A DNA stretch of 64,000 nt, taken from the NCBI GenBank assembly GCA_032622095.1, contig CP136067.1:80750705-80814704 (forward strand), written 5' to 3'. Shown piece after piece: positions 54,290-63,897 of the stretch. Each line of letters opens with the position of its first letter. Within the stretch, counting starts at the first letter, position 1. The notes beneath the pieces are model-generated. The model did not search any database and was not told where the DNA came from. It saw only the letters and a list, made by a program, of their open reading frames with translations. Origin of the DNA: Siphonodentalium dalli. Taxonomy: Eukaryota > Mollusca > Scaphopoda > Gadilida > Siphonodentaliidae. Position numbers and translations under genes: made by a program.

Positions 54290-54640
54290 TGCATCATTCC
54301 GGGACTTTGTCTGAGCTTGTATTCTATCATTTTCTGGTCAATTTAAAAAAAAACTTGGCACATATATCAACCAGCATGGGAACCGGCGCACCTGCAATTT
54401 TGAGTTCAGTCGGAGTCATTTTGGTGGAGTTATTATCATTTTCGACATAGAATCGTACTTCCTGGGATGCATCTTTTGTTCAAGTCTGCATTCCGTCATT
54501 TTCCAGTCAATTTTTGTAAGACTTGGCACAGATGTCAACCAGCATGGGAACCTGCGCATCTGCGATTTTGAGTTCAGTCGGAGTCATTTTGGTGCAGTTA
54601 TTGCCATTTTTCGACATAGAAATGTTTTGTTTTTTATTTT
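54290..54640 (+). repeat. 168-bp tandem repeat, two copies
   Basis: TTCTGGTCAATTT ... ACTTGGCACA ... CAACCAGCATGGGAACC ... TTTTGAGTTCAGTCGGAGTC ... ATTTTCGACATAGAA occurs at about 54330-54455 and 54498-54629. No coding role. Confidence 0.8.
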
Positions 54641-54794
54641 AGAGCTATTAACCCTTTCTCCACACATTGAAGATTTGCAACATATAGTGAATATGCACTT
54701 TGTATCATATTGCTGTATTCTATTCCTATATCTTCAAACGTGCCATCTTTGTCATATGACATTTTGGTCAGCGACCTTTTATTATTATTCACAG

Positions 54795-55049
54795 AATCCT
54801 TGAAACTCCTGAATGAAACAAGCAGTTATAACTATCTACGTGGCAGTTTCTGTGATACTGATACTGTTGTCGTCGACAAAGACAACTTCCAGAATGTGCG
54901 TCGAGGGATGGAAGTGATTGGGTTCAGTGCAGATGAAATGGACTTGGTTTTCAAACTGTTGGGCAGCATTCTCAATCTGGGAAATGTGGAATTTGAATAC
55001 AAGGACAACAGTGATGGAACAGATGGATGTAGCCTGTGTTCCCAACAAG
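54795..55049 (+). CDS. myosin-I exon 9
   Basis: Residues 221-305 plus one base, the longest coding exon here (255 nt). KSLKLLNETSSYNYLRGS matches the L-L..SxYNYL segment of class I motors. VRRGMEVIGFSADEMDLVFK and LLGSILNLGNVEFEYKD match the conserved F..V..AM.VIGF and ILKLGN motifs. The acceptor is TTATTATTCACAG|AA and the donor CAACAAG|GTAATA (phase 1). The DNSDGTDGCSL stretch is a variable surface region. Confidence 0.95.
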
Positions 55050-55324
55050 GTAATATTATTCATACGCTACTGAAAATTTATATATTTATGTCTTAATATA
55101 AATTACTTTCTTATAGTTCACCTCTTGTAAGAACACACATAATTTATTGAACAGAAAGATGGCGAAGACACAAACATAAGGAAAGCAAGATAACTACCCT
55201 CACCACCTCTTGCTGATTAGCTTCTTTAAGATATCACTTAACGTTGAACAATTCTATAGAGAGACCAATATGAGAATTTGATATTATGTGCTGACCAGAC
55301 CAATCAAATGGCGATGGTCCGCAC

Positions 55325-55900
55325 AGATATCCCAGCCATGTGTTATCAGATCTGAATGATATTTGATGAGAAAAAGAGGGGCAAATGACTTTCGAGTTTT
55401 CCATTCTAGAGTTATCCTTCTTTGTTTATCTGCAAATCTTGTTCTTTTTGCACATATATCTCAGCCATGTGTTATCAGATCTAAATGAAATTTGGTGGTT
55501 TGTCATCATGACTGCCTTCAAAAGAGAGGCAAATGATCTTTGCGTTTTCCATTCTAGAGTTCTCCTTCTTTCATTATCTTAAAATGTTAGCTTTTTGTCA
55601 ATGCAAATATCTCAGCCATGGGTTATCGGATCTGAATGATATTTGGTTTGTAGGTTCCAACAGAGGGACAAATGATGTTGTTCACATTTTCCATTCTAGA
55701 GTTATCCTCCTTTGTTTTTCTGGAAATGTTGATTTTTCATCCATGCAGATATATCAGCCATGGGTTATCGGGCATGAATGAATTTTAATTTGGAGGCTCA
55801 TCATCATGACTGCTTTCAAAAGAGTGCCCAATGATTTTGTTGAAATTTTCCATTCTAGAGTTATGCTTCCTTGTTTAATTTAAATTTGGGTTCCATCCTG
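55325..55900 (+). repeat. ~140-bp tandem repeat, four copies
   Basis: CAGCCATG near 55333, 55462, 55612 and 55755, each followed by TTATCRGATCTGAATGA-like sequence, GGCAAATGATNTT, TTTTCCATTCTAGAGTTAT and CTTTGTTT. Typical of the ligand-like tandem non-coding repeats dispersed elsewhere in the window. Confidence 0.8.
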
Positions 55901-56154
55901 TCAATGCTTCAATTTTGCACTGTGTGGGTATGCCAGCACCCGAGATGCAGTTTCTTGTTGCAGTTGACTTAAGGTAGTATTCTCTGATATTGACAGAGTG
56001 TTGAGCTTATAAACAACATTATCACTCTGTGAGTCGGTAGAACATAAATAAACTCCAAGCCATCGATTTGACCGTCAGTCCACCACAATAACTTATAATA
56101 TTATCCATCCCATAACTAACACTATTTCTGGTTGGGCAAAAGCCGTCACATGAT

Positions 56155-56455
56155 ATCCAGGAAAAAGTCATATTGGACTCCCGAAAGTCATATTGGACTC
56201 CCAACAGTCATAATAATGAACTTACTATTATAAAAATTATTGGGACTCCAGGTGACGTCATTTGGTAAAACATACAGATGGATAACGAAAATGTCATTAT
56301 ACAATGTTGTGTACAGTATGTGTTTTCTTGTACTCGTTGTCGTGAAAAGTCATATTGGACATGACACTATGCGTCTCGTACAATATTACTTTTCATCACA
56401 ACATGGACTCGTACATGAAAAACACATAATGTACACATTGTATAATAACTTTATA
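56155..56455. repeat. AGTCATATTGGACT repeat, inverted relative to 41555-42060
   Basis: AAAAGTCATATTGGACTCCC occurs twice, then AAAACATACAGATGGATAAC, AATGTTGTGTACAGTATGTG and TTTTCTTGTACTCG, the reverse complement of 41660-41745. A second degenerate arm, CATGAAAAACACATAATGTA, follows, so the block is itself inverted. Confidence 0.6.
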
Positions 56456-56553
56456 ATATTGAATCCTGGCAAATGGAAGATAAACGATAAGGTAACACTA
56501 TCATTGAGTTAATCAGGACATTATGGGGAGGATGAATTGCCATTGCATTGATA

Positions 56554-56656
56554 TACAGTAATGCTCTAAGTAATCGACTCCTTAACCACAGCAGAATTAT
56601 GGGTAACTTTTCAGGATTTAGTCGGAAATATGACTTGTTGCTCTCGGAAAGCTCTT
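56554..56656. mobile_element. family A half copy (left arm)
   Basis: TACAGTAATGCTCTAAGTAA through CAGCAGAATTATGGGT, TCAGGATTTAGTCGGAAATA and CTCGGAAAGCTC, ending in the loop region. The second arm is missing. Confidence 0.8.
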
Positions 56657-56897
56657 TAATAAACTAGCGATAATCTTATCCAATTTACGTCTCTAGATTT
56701 CCTATCCTGATCCTATTACTAGAATGTCAAGGCTTTCCCAATATGATGTCATAAATTATTTCCAAATATGGAGCGCATGCTTGGTGTAGTGAATGTTGGT
56801 GTGAATCGTAGTATTCAATAAAAACTACAGGATGCGAACAAATAATCAGTAACATATATCAGTGGCTGATCAAAACTGGGAACAAATAATCAATATA

Positions 56898-57045
56898 ACA
56901 ATAACATGATTTTTGAGGGCATTATGGTTTCTTAACAGCCCGATAGGAATAATTAACAGCCAGAGGGCCGCTAATAGGCACGAGGGCTGTTAATCATTCC
57001 GGGAGGGCCGTTAAGAAACCATAATGCCCGAAAAATATCATGTTA
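56898..57045. repeat. ~140-bp palindrome (GAGGGCATTATGGTTTCTTAA)
   Basis: ATAACATGATTTTTGAGGGC, ATTATGGTTTCTTAACAGCC and AATAATTAACAGCC pair with GGCTGTTAATCATT, GGGCCGTTAAGAAACCATAAT and GCCCGAAAAATATCATGTTAT. It immediately flanks the Crypton-like fragment and may be that element's end. Related GGGCCATAATGAAC and GAATGCCCTTATA phrases occur near 57785 and 57873. Confidence 0.7.
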
Positions 57046-57136
57046 TTAATATTATTTCCACACACTATCATTATGTAAGTGTCGTACCCCGGCAAGTTCA
57101 AATATTTCACAACATCTCTGAATTAACACAATTTAA

Positions 57137-57434
57137 TCAAAATATGGGCGCGGATATAATATGCCTGTGAATTGCTGCCCGTAAACATGTCAAAGTGCTC
57201 AGTGTGAGAGAACCACCGGATTTCTTCGGTTTAACTTCTGCATAAAATTTTCTCAACAGGTCATTTAGACTATCTGTTGATATCGACGAGAAATCACAAC
57301 TTTTGCTTCTTTTTTTCAAGCCAGTCTTCGAAGCGTCTCGCTCCGTAAATTGTCGATCGAGATGTGCTATCCGGTCTAGCACTATTTTCAAGAAAATTTA
57401 GTTGATTTTCGTCTAATTCACTGGATTGAGACAT
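57137..57434 (-). pseudogene. Crypton / KIAA1958-like recombinase N-terminal fragment, frameshifted
   Basis: The minus strand starts at an ATG (57434-57432). The first frame reads about 46 codons, including STSRSTIYGARRFEDWLEK, to a TGA. The next frame continues with DFSSISTDSLNDLLRKFYAE, then VKPKKSGGSLTLSTLTCLRA and AIHRHI before a stop at 57137. The pattern T..A...F.DWL ... L..LL..FY.E.....G......L...R..I.RHL is the N-terminal, SAM-like DNA-binding part of Crypton tyrosine recombinases and of domesticated KIAA1958/ZMYM/QRICH1 proteins (family knowledge). The catalytic R...HxxR...Y part is absent and one frameshift lies in an A-run near 57310, so it is a dead fragment. Confidence 0.7.
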
Positions 57435-58176
57435 TTTTTTAATTTACACAAATACGCATGGATCGTCTGGTTTGTGTGCAAACAATTATCACGTGATCAA
57501 AACAAAAATCACGTGACCAAAATACATCGAAATTTGGCAAAATATCACCGGCATCTGAGACCAAATAACTCGCGTAATAATGCTTAAATTGAAATAATAT
57601 ATACCTGTGTTTACCTTAGGATACCATTTAGTTAGGTATGTGTTCTATGTAACACATGGCAATCGGATATTTCTTCGTTAAAAAGCTTTATTAGAATAAA
57701 GAAATTCTGAACAATTCATCGGCAGTTTGGTCACGTGACGTGTCGGGCCATCTCGTGCTAATGACAAGCATATCCCATTAGCGCCCAAGGGCCATAATGA
57801 ACTTACATATTCACGTAATTTAGTTAGTGTTATGGGATTTTTTCGCAGGATAAAACGTCATTAATATTCTAGAGAATGCCCTTATAGGTGGAAATAATAA
57901 CAAATATCATTGGCTGATCAAAATATAATGTCTCCTGGATTGCAATGAGTAATTTTTATCGCATTCAATTATGAATATATCGCCTGTGTTTTGGTATGTG
58001 TGAGATAATTGTCAAGACATCATTGACCCAGGGACCAGCCGAGAGGGCAATGTGGGTGAAGAAGTCTCCCTATTCTTGCTAACTTCGCCCATATTTTGCA
58101 GCCGGGCGAAGTTTAAGTCAATATTCAATATTTCGTTTCGTTTAGCAATTTTTTTCGTATTCATAAGCATTGTTTA

Positions 58177-59505
58177 ATTTTTATGTTTACCCATACTATG
58201 TATGGTAAACATAGTGTCGTTGTCCGGATTGACCACTCGTCGTTCGTCCGTCCGTCCGTCCGTCTGTCCGTCCGTCGAGCCGTCTGTCCGTCCGTAGACA
58301 CTTCACGTGTAATGCGATAACTCAAACATTTTCTATCCAATCACAAGCAAATTTTGTATATGGGTATATCAGCCCAAAATACAGATCGAGTTCGAATTTG
58401 GGTTTGATCCGAGTTTTTGTTACAGAGTTATGGCCATTTTTCTACTTAGAATTCACACATTCTGCCATAACTCAAACATTTTGTATCTGATTGGAACCAA
58501 ATTTGGTATGTGAGTTTCTCAGCCCAAAATACAGATCTAGTTCGATTTATTTTAAAGGAGTTATGACCCTTTTTCGAAGAAAAAAATCGATTTTAATTTT
58601 TTTTTATTTTTAACTATTATAATAATAATAAAAAAAATGTCATTGACATTGTCATTTGTTTTCATTTAGATATTGATGATTATGATACAAGTTGATAAAA
58701 AGATTTCCAATGTGTCCCTTTAATTTTTTTAAATAATTAAAAACAATTATAACCATTATAACTCTGCCAAGGGTACCCCGAATCACCACACCAAATTTGA
58801 TTAAATCGGTCCAAAATCTTGTTTTATGTACTGGTAAATCTGTTTGGAGCAACATTAAATCCAATTCACCAATTGCATTTGGACTACTTAGCTATTGATA
58901 AAGCTATATTATTTTCTGATGTCTCTTATGCCAATGTGCAAATAATCTGATAAAGAAGCCTGTGGTATCTAATTTAAAATAAAGATTCAACAATAAACAT
59001 CACATGATATTAACAGTAGACTTGGACATCTGTGCTGCAGAGTTATATCTTCAGATGGTCTGATATCATTATAATTGTTATTGGTTTAATAGAGGTCAGT
59101 GTTCAACATAAACAATTCCTGTGATTTTTTGACAGCTGTGCTATATAATTGATATTAATGGGTCAGTGGTGAGGTTGCTTATCTGTATACTAGGACACAT
59201 TATTATTGTAAACTTAAATTGGACTCTCTTAACCCAAGTATTCCATGTCCAGGGCACACCTACCAATTTAACCCACGGACTTGCTGGCTGTGGCGGTTTA
59301 GCATTACAGATCCTGTACCAGTGCATTCTCTTATATAAATGCCAGTGACCCATAAATTCCAATAATTTGTGTTATGTACATTTGTCTATAATAGTACATA
59401 ACAGTATACTCTATAATTCAACACCAAAACTCTCATTTATCCGATCATATTCAATTTTTATCGCCAAGGGATGGGTTATCATCTGCCGATCGTGATCGGC
59501 CTCTC
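58177..59505 (+). repeat. dispersed repeat R1, copy 2
   Basis: Starts TTTATGTTTACCCATACTAT, then a GTCCGTCC run, ATAACTCAAACATTTTCTAT, GGGTACCCCGAATCACCAC, GGACTACTTAGCTATTGATA, TGATATTAATGGGTCAG, the same family B scrap (GTGCATTCTCTTATATAAAT) and the terminal GCCGATCGTGATCGGC. Collinear with 50524-51757, with an extra tandem unit of ATAACTCAAACATTTT near 58450. Confidence 0.8.
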
Positions 59506-59509
59506 GTTT

Positions 59510-60466
59510 TTATACGCCCTTTTGAAAAAAAGGCCGTATTATAGTATTGGTCTGTACCGTCCGTCCGTCCGGGCGGGCGTCCGTCCGTCCGTTAACCTGT
59601 TGTCCGGATGATAACTTTAGTTAGAGTGAACCAAATTTAATAAAATTTGGTATGTGGGTTTATTAGCCGAAAAGTAAGTTCAAGTTCGAATTTGGGTTCC
59701 GCCCGCCAATTTTCACCGGAGTTATGCCCCTTATTTGACGTTTTTTGACTTAGAAAATCCTTGAAATTTGTTGTCCGGTTGATAACTTTAGTATAGTTTA
59801 TTGGAATGAATCCAAATTTGGTATATTACTTTCTCCCCCCAAAACACAGGTCAAGTTCGAACTTGGGTTCTGTCCGACCATTTTTGGCAGAGTTATGCTT
59901 CTTTTTCGACTCAGAAAATTCAGTTTTTCTTATGTTTTTTGGTTTCCGGATGATAACTCGATTTTGGAATGTTTATACGCAATGTGGATTACATATATCG
60001 AAATACAGCTCAAGTCCGAATTTCGTTTTAATCCGATAATTTTTGCAAGAGTTATGGCCCCTTTTTTGACGAAATTTGACTTAGAAAATCCCTGAAATTT
60101 GTTGTCCGGATGATAACATTAGTTAGAGTGAACCGATTTCAATAAAATTTGGTATGTGGGTTTATTAGGAGAAAAGACAGCTCAAGTTCGAATTTGGGTT
60201 CCGTCCGCCAATTTTCACCGGAGTTATGCCCCTTATTTGACGTAATTTGACTTAGAAAATCCCTGAAATTTGTTGTCCGGATGATAACTTTACTAGAGCT
60301 TATCGGATTCAATGATAATTTGGTATATTACTTTCTCCCACCAAACACAGGTCAAGTTCAAATTTGAGTTCCGTCCGCCAATTTTTACCAGAGTTATGCC
60401 CCTTTTTTACCAGTTTCCGCCGACCCAAGAGAGGGCGTATATTGCACGCCCAGCGTAGCTCTTGTT
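59510..60466 (+). repeat. GTCCGTCC-headed tandem repeat, ~165-172-bp units, five copies
   Basis: Opens TACGCCCTTTTGAAAAAAAG, then CCGTCCGTCCGTCC, then units beginning TGTTGTCCGGATGATAAC near 59597, 59770, 59938, 60100 and 60272. Each has AAATTTGGTATGTGGGTTTA, CAAGTTCGAATTTGGGTTCC and GGAGTTATGCCCCTT. It closes GAGGGCGTATATTGCACGCC. Open frames of 66-77 codons here are repeat artefacts. Confidence 0.82.
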
Positions 60467-60477
60467 GTATTCATAAG

Positions 60478-61422
60478 TGCACAGGGGTTTGTCAGAATGA
60501 TAGTAAATAAAAAATATAAGAGATATATAGATATATATAGATATATATAGATATATATAGATATATATAGATATGTAAGTAATAAATAAAGAATAGGGTT
60601 GCAACTAGGGGATTAGCGATTTAAGTAATTTTTTTTTTTTTTTAGTATCACGAAATTTAGAAACGTGAAAAAACGTTCCGCTCGTGGCACTCTCCATATT
60701 CATTGCTATTATGACTGTTATACATCAACGTGACCACTGTGATTTACATTTAGCATGACATTGGCAATATCACCTTATGTTCTCTTTATATCACCGCAAC
60801 GCCAGGTTTCATTTTCGAACCGTCCGCTGATTTCGTGGACACGCGACCATGTACATCCGTTGTAATTAGTTGGCGGTGTCGGGCAAAAATGTACACATAT
60901 AATAAAAGGGCCGAGGAATCTGTGCCGTTTGCATCATGCTGTCCGAATATTTCCGGGGCATGTTAATGTTAGTAACGATGTAACATATCCAAGATTTAGG
61001 TCGAAATATTCGGACCACTGCTGCAAACGACTTCGTCCAAGAGTGGATCAAGTTTTACATGACACCGTACCCAGCAGCGTGTCACCGAGGGCAGCCAACG
61101 CTTCGAAAATGAAACTTGCCGTTGTGGTGATTTAAAGAGAAAATAGGTGATGTAGTCAATGCGAAATTAAATTTCAGCCACATGCGGTCATATTGATGTA
61201 TAATAGTCATAATAGCAATCTGTCTGAAGATCGCTACAATCGATAATGTTTTGGCTTTCCTATTTTCGAGGCAAAAAATTTATAAATAAACATTTGTAGG
61301 TCAAATCACTAATCCCCTTGATTCAATCCTATACTCTTATTACTATTATTACTACTATTTATTATTATTTGTATATATTTATTATTATTATTATTTATTA
61401 TCATTCTGACAAACTCCTGTGA
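60478..61422. repeat. nested large palindrome (outer arms plus ~735-bp foldback)
   Basis: Outer arms: CAGGGGTTTGTCAGAATGAT (from 60481) and ATCATTCTGACAAACTCCTG (ending near 61420). Inside, 60594-61330 is an imperfect foldback with paired ends GGGTTGCAACTAGGGGATTA and AATCCCCTTGATTCAATCC. Further inner pairs are CATTGCTATTATGACTGTTA/ATAATAGTCATAATAGCAAT and CAGGTTTCATTTTCGAA/TTCGAAAATGAAACTTG, with GTCCGAATATTTC/CGAAATATTCGGAC near the centre. A (GATATATATA)n run lies at 60520-60573. No ORF of interest. Confidence 0.75.
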
Positions 61423-61887
61423 TAAGTGGTTGTAAATAAACAAACAACAACATGCTGTTCTCCCAAAATTATTATATAAAATGCTACCATTCTCTCACAA
61501 TTATGTTTGGACATTATTCATAGTTATTTGAGTGATGATTTGAACATAATGATTCCATATTTGAACAATTGTTTCATCATTTTAATTAATATATTACATA
61601 TCTCCTATTTTCGTTATATAGGCGACTACTGTACTAGCCGATTTCAATTTTGTAAAGCACACTTCACCCTATTGAAGGCCCACTTCGCCTTATTATTGTG
61701 ACAGGGAGAAGTCACTTCGCCTTATTATTGTGACAGGGAGAAGTCACTTCGCCCTGCAAATCAGGTCTAGGCTGGCCCCTGCATTGACCTCCATTCTCGC
61801 AATATGAATATAACGAATCATGAAGGGGTGTTTATGTTTTGTGCCGGTTCATAAAATGCATTGAAAATGCCTCTTCTATTCCCAGTA

Positions 61888-61952
61888 TGTTCATTAAATT
61901 CTCCCTCTTGGAACCTCATTATGCAAATGACCAGCAATATATTTTGAGTTCT
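61888..61952. mobile_element. family D right-end fragment
   Basis: AAATTCTCCCTCTTGGAACC, TCATTATGCAAATGACCAGC and AATATATTTTGAG match the right end of family D. About 90 bp upstream of exon 10. Confidence 0.6.
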
Positions 61953-62043
61953 TTCTGGCATGCTCCAAGTTAATAAGCGATAAGTAAATAATGACATCTA
62001 TATTTCTATCATTTGGTTGATAAATAAAGCTTTATAGTTTCAG

Positions 62044-62162
62044 CGGTGGACAATGTATGTGAGTTACTTCAGAGCGACAAGGAGATTTTGATTACAGCCT
62101 TGACTCAAAAAACTGTTGATGTGAAAGAAGACCAAGTGAAAACAGATCTGACTGTGCCAGCT
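62044..62162 (+). CDS. myosin-I exon 10
   Basis: Completes codon 306 and codes through residue 345: AVDNVCELLQSDKEILITAL, then TQKTVDVKEDQVKTDLTVPA. This is the less conserved part before the AxxYARD helix: CELLxxxxE.L..AL..RTV in vertebrate class I myosins. The acceptor is TTATAGTTTCAG|CG and the donor CCAGCT|GTAAGT (phase 0). Confidence 0.93.
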
Positions 62163-62182
62163 GTAAGTTGTACGATAACAGT

Positions 62183-62940
62183 TTTAACTCTTTGCTAACT
62201 GGATACTCACTGGTGAGTAGTTACATGTTTCCTATCCATATGTTTGGAAAAGGATGTTGAGTTAGTAAACTATGCCTTAGGCCCAACAAAAATTAAATGT
62301 CTGTTTGGTGTTGCAAACTTGCAAGTCAGAAAAGAATATTATTTTAATTGACTTTTTTATTTTGACATATTGTTATGGCTTTCCGTGCCTTATATATTAT
62401 CTGTATGATTGAGGTAAACTTAATTTTGATTACCAGTATCTGTGTATAAACTGTAATAAACAGTATTCTTTGACTAAAAAATCAACCATTTCAGAGACTG
62501 TTTTTAGTCAAGTTTTTAAGTTTATTTTTTTAAAACTATGCAGGTTTTAACTTCTATTAGAGATTTGAAAATCGTTATATTTTGGTAGAACCCTATCACA
62601 CAGATAGTGTCCTGATAGCTTATTTATGGAGAAACTATTCAATGCCTCTTCAATGCATGTTACAGATAATTAGATCACCATCAAGGCTGATTATAAATTT
62701 CCTAAGGGTTTAGGTCAAAATTGCAATATTTGAAATATAAATTTGTCAGGTTATATGTTTTTTTGGGGTATTTTAACTGTATAACAGTCAAATATGGGCC
62801 ACTGGATGTAGACAAAATTAATAATCATGACTGCGGTTATATTGACAATGACCTGACCTGTCATTACACCTCAAAAGAATTTTTTTTTGCAGAAATCATG
62901 GTTTATTCATTAAAGATGCATAATCCGAATTAACGCTCCC
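62183..62940 (+). other. intron 10, first part
   Basis: Begins with a short family C-like scrap (TTTGCTAACTGGATACTCAC, GGTGAGTAGTTA). The rest is AT-rich with nothing recognisable. Confidence 0.45.
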
Positions 62941-63230
62941 AAATTACTATTTCTTTGGCTTCGGGGGTAAAAATATTTGATTCGAGTCCAGGAAACCACC
63001 CGTCAAAGCTTGGAGTGATCAGATATCAATTTTTTATATCTATTATTTTTCACCACCGGTGCTTTTTAGTGGCCTAGAAAAAAGCTGACGAGCCGATGGT
63101 CTCGGACCAAATTGCGGATGAAGATGGATAACTCTAAAATTAAGTGGCTATCGTTGAGCAAAATGTTGATAATTGTTATTGTTGGAATCTAATGATATGG
63201 GGACCATTAAATCGGATTGAGTACCTTTAA
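62941..63230. mobile_element. family I element, left end lost
   Basis: AAATTACTATTTCTTTGGCT, AAATATTTGATTCGAGTCC, CCACCCGTCAAAGCT ... GGATAACTCTAAAATTAAGTGG ... ATCGGATTGAGTACCTTTAA. Aligns with 12040-12516 from the TTACTATTTC word onward; the left TIR is missing. Confidence 0.7.
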
Positions 63231-63358
63231 AGAGAAAAAGTAAGTAAACAAAGTAAGTCACTTCAAATTTTGTTTAGGACAATCTCCTCGACCTAAGGCT
63301 TATACTCAGGCTTCATCTACATGATGCACATTCGTTGAATTCTCATCTCTTTTTACAG

Positions 63359-63445
63359 GCGTATTATGGCCGAGACGCCTTGTGCAAAGCACTCTACAGC
63401 AAACTGTTCTCATGGCTCATTCAGAGAATCAACGACAGTATTCAG
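63359..63445 (+). CDS. myosin-I exon 11
   Basis: Residues 346-374: AYYGRDALCKALYSKLFSWL, then IQRINDSIQ. Matches the universally conserved A.YARDALAK.LY.RLF.WLV.RIN motif. The acceptor is TCTTTTTACAG|GCG and the donor ATTCAG|GTAATT (phase 0). Confidence 0.96.
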
Positions 63446-63831
63446 GTAATTTATTTAGAATTATTCTAGTGCTTTAGTTGATATAGAAAATTGTGAGTAA
63501 CCAAGTCAAATGTTTATTTCTTGCAATGGTTTTCAGTTTAGCCAAAGTTTCTGAAAAATGACCAAAAAAATTCAGAAATGTCAAAAAAATTGGCCTCAAT
63601 ATTATTCTAGCCAGTGGACTTGACTTTAATTCTCAACAGAGATATCATTTTAAATTAGGAAAAGATTATGCTCATATTGAAATCGAGTTCAAGAAAAAAT
63701 TATTGACATTTCGTGGTTAGGATGTTATATATACTTATACTTTTGAACAACCCAACAACCATATTGTCTAACCTCTGATTATCTAATTATTTAATTATAG
63801 TATATTATATTGGTTGTCTAATTAATTATAG

Positions 63832-63897
63832 GTAAAAGAAGAAGGAAAGCGGAAAGTGATGGGTGTGCTCGATATCTATGGATTTGAAGTGTTTCAG
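63832..63897 (+). CDS. myosin-I exon 12 (switch II); gene continues past the window
   Basis: Residues 375-396: VKEEGKRKVMGVLDIYGFEV and FQ. LDIYGFE (387-393) is switch II, which couples ATP hydrolysis to the power stroke. The acceptor is ATTAATTATAG|GTA and the donor TTTCAG|GTAATT (phase 0). The exon's own first bases (GTAAAAG) look like a donor, but the in-frame junction and match fix the acceptor. No further exon is seen before 64000. Confidence 0.96.

Larger units (their letters stand above)
58029..61781. mobile_element. 3.75-kb hAT-like element with perfect 8-bp TSD
   Basis: The left end CAGGGACCAGCC and right end GGCTGGCCCCTG form a terminal inverted repeat beginning with CAG. The octamer CATTGACC flanks both sides exactly (58021-58028, 61782-61789), the 8-bp duplication of hAT elements. 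Both subterminal regions carry TTCGCCC/GGGCGAAG words; the right one has two tandem copies of TTATTATTGTGACAGGGAGA. No transposase ORF is seen. The interior includes repeat R1 copy 2, a GTCCGTCC-headed tandem repeat and a large palindrome. Confidence 0.75.
55050..62043 (+). other. intron 9 (7.0 kb)
   Basis: Contains a four-unit tandem repeat (55325-55900), AGTCATATTGGACT repeats (56155-56455), half a family A element (56554-56656), a Crypton-like gene fragment (57137-57434, minus strand) and a 3.75-kb hAT-like element (58029-61781) with nested repeats. Confidence 0.8.
26204..63897 (+). other. class I unconventional myosin gene (Myo1a/b type), 5' half
   Basis: Twelve coding exons are traced below. 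All have GT-AG borders and compatible phases, and together give 396 uninterrupted codons from Met to switch II of the motor. Class I myosins are single-headed, actin-based motors that link membranes to the cortical actin network. The order of motifs (VLLDPL, VISVNPYKKL, GESGSGKT, NDNSSRF, GERNFHIFYQLL, LDIYGFE) and closeness of phrases such as SVKEQLLQSNPVLEAFGNA-like sequence to vertebrate MYO1A/MYO1B support that subtype over MYO1D/G or MYO1C/H. The relay, actin-binding loops, TEDS site, IQ motifs and TH1 tail must lie beyond base 64000. The acceptor before the start codon implies at least one upstream non-coding exon. Confidence 0.9.

Noticed and set aside
54710-55096. 128-codon ORF around myosin exon 9 starting upstream of the acceptor
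   Set aside because: The protein match begins at the AG acceptor (54794) and stops at the GT donor (55050); the extra residues are intronic.
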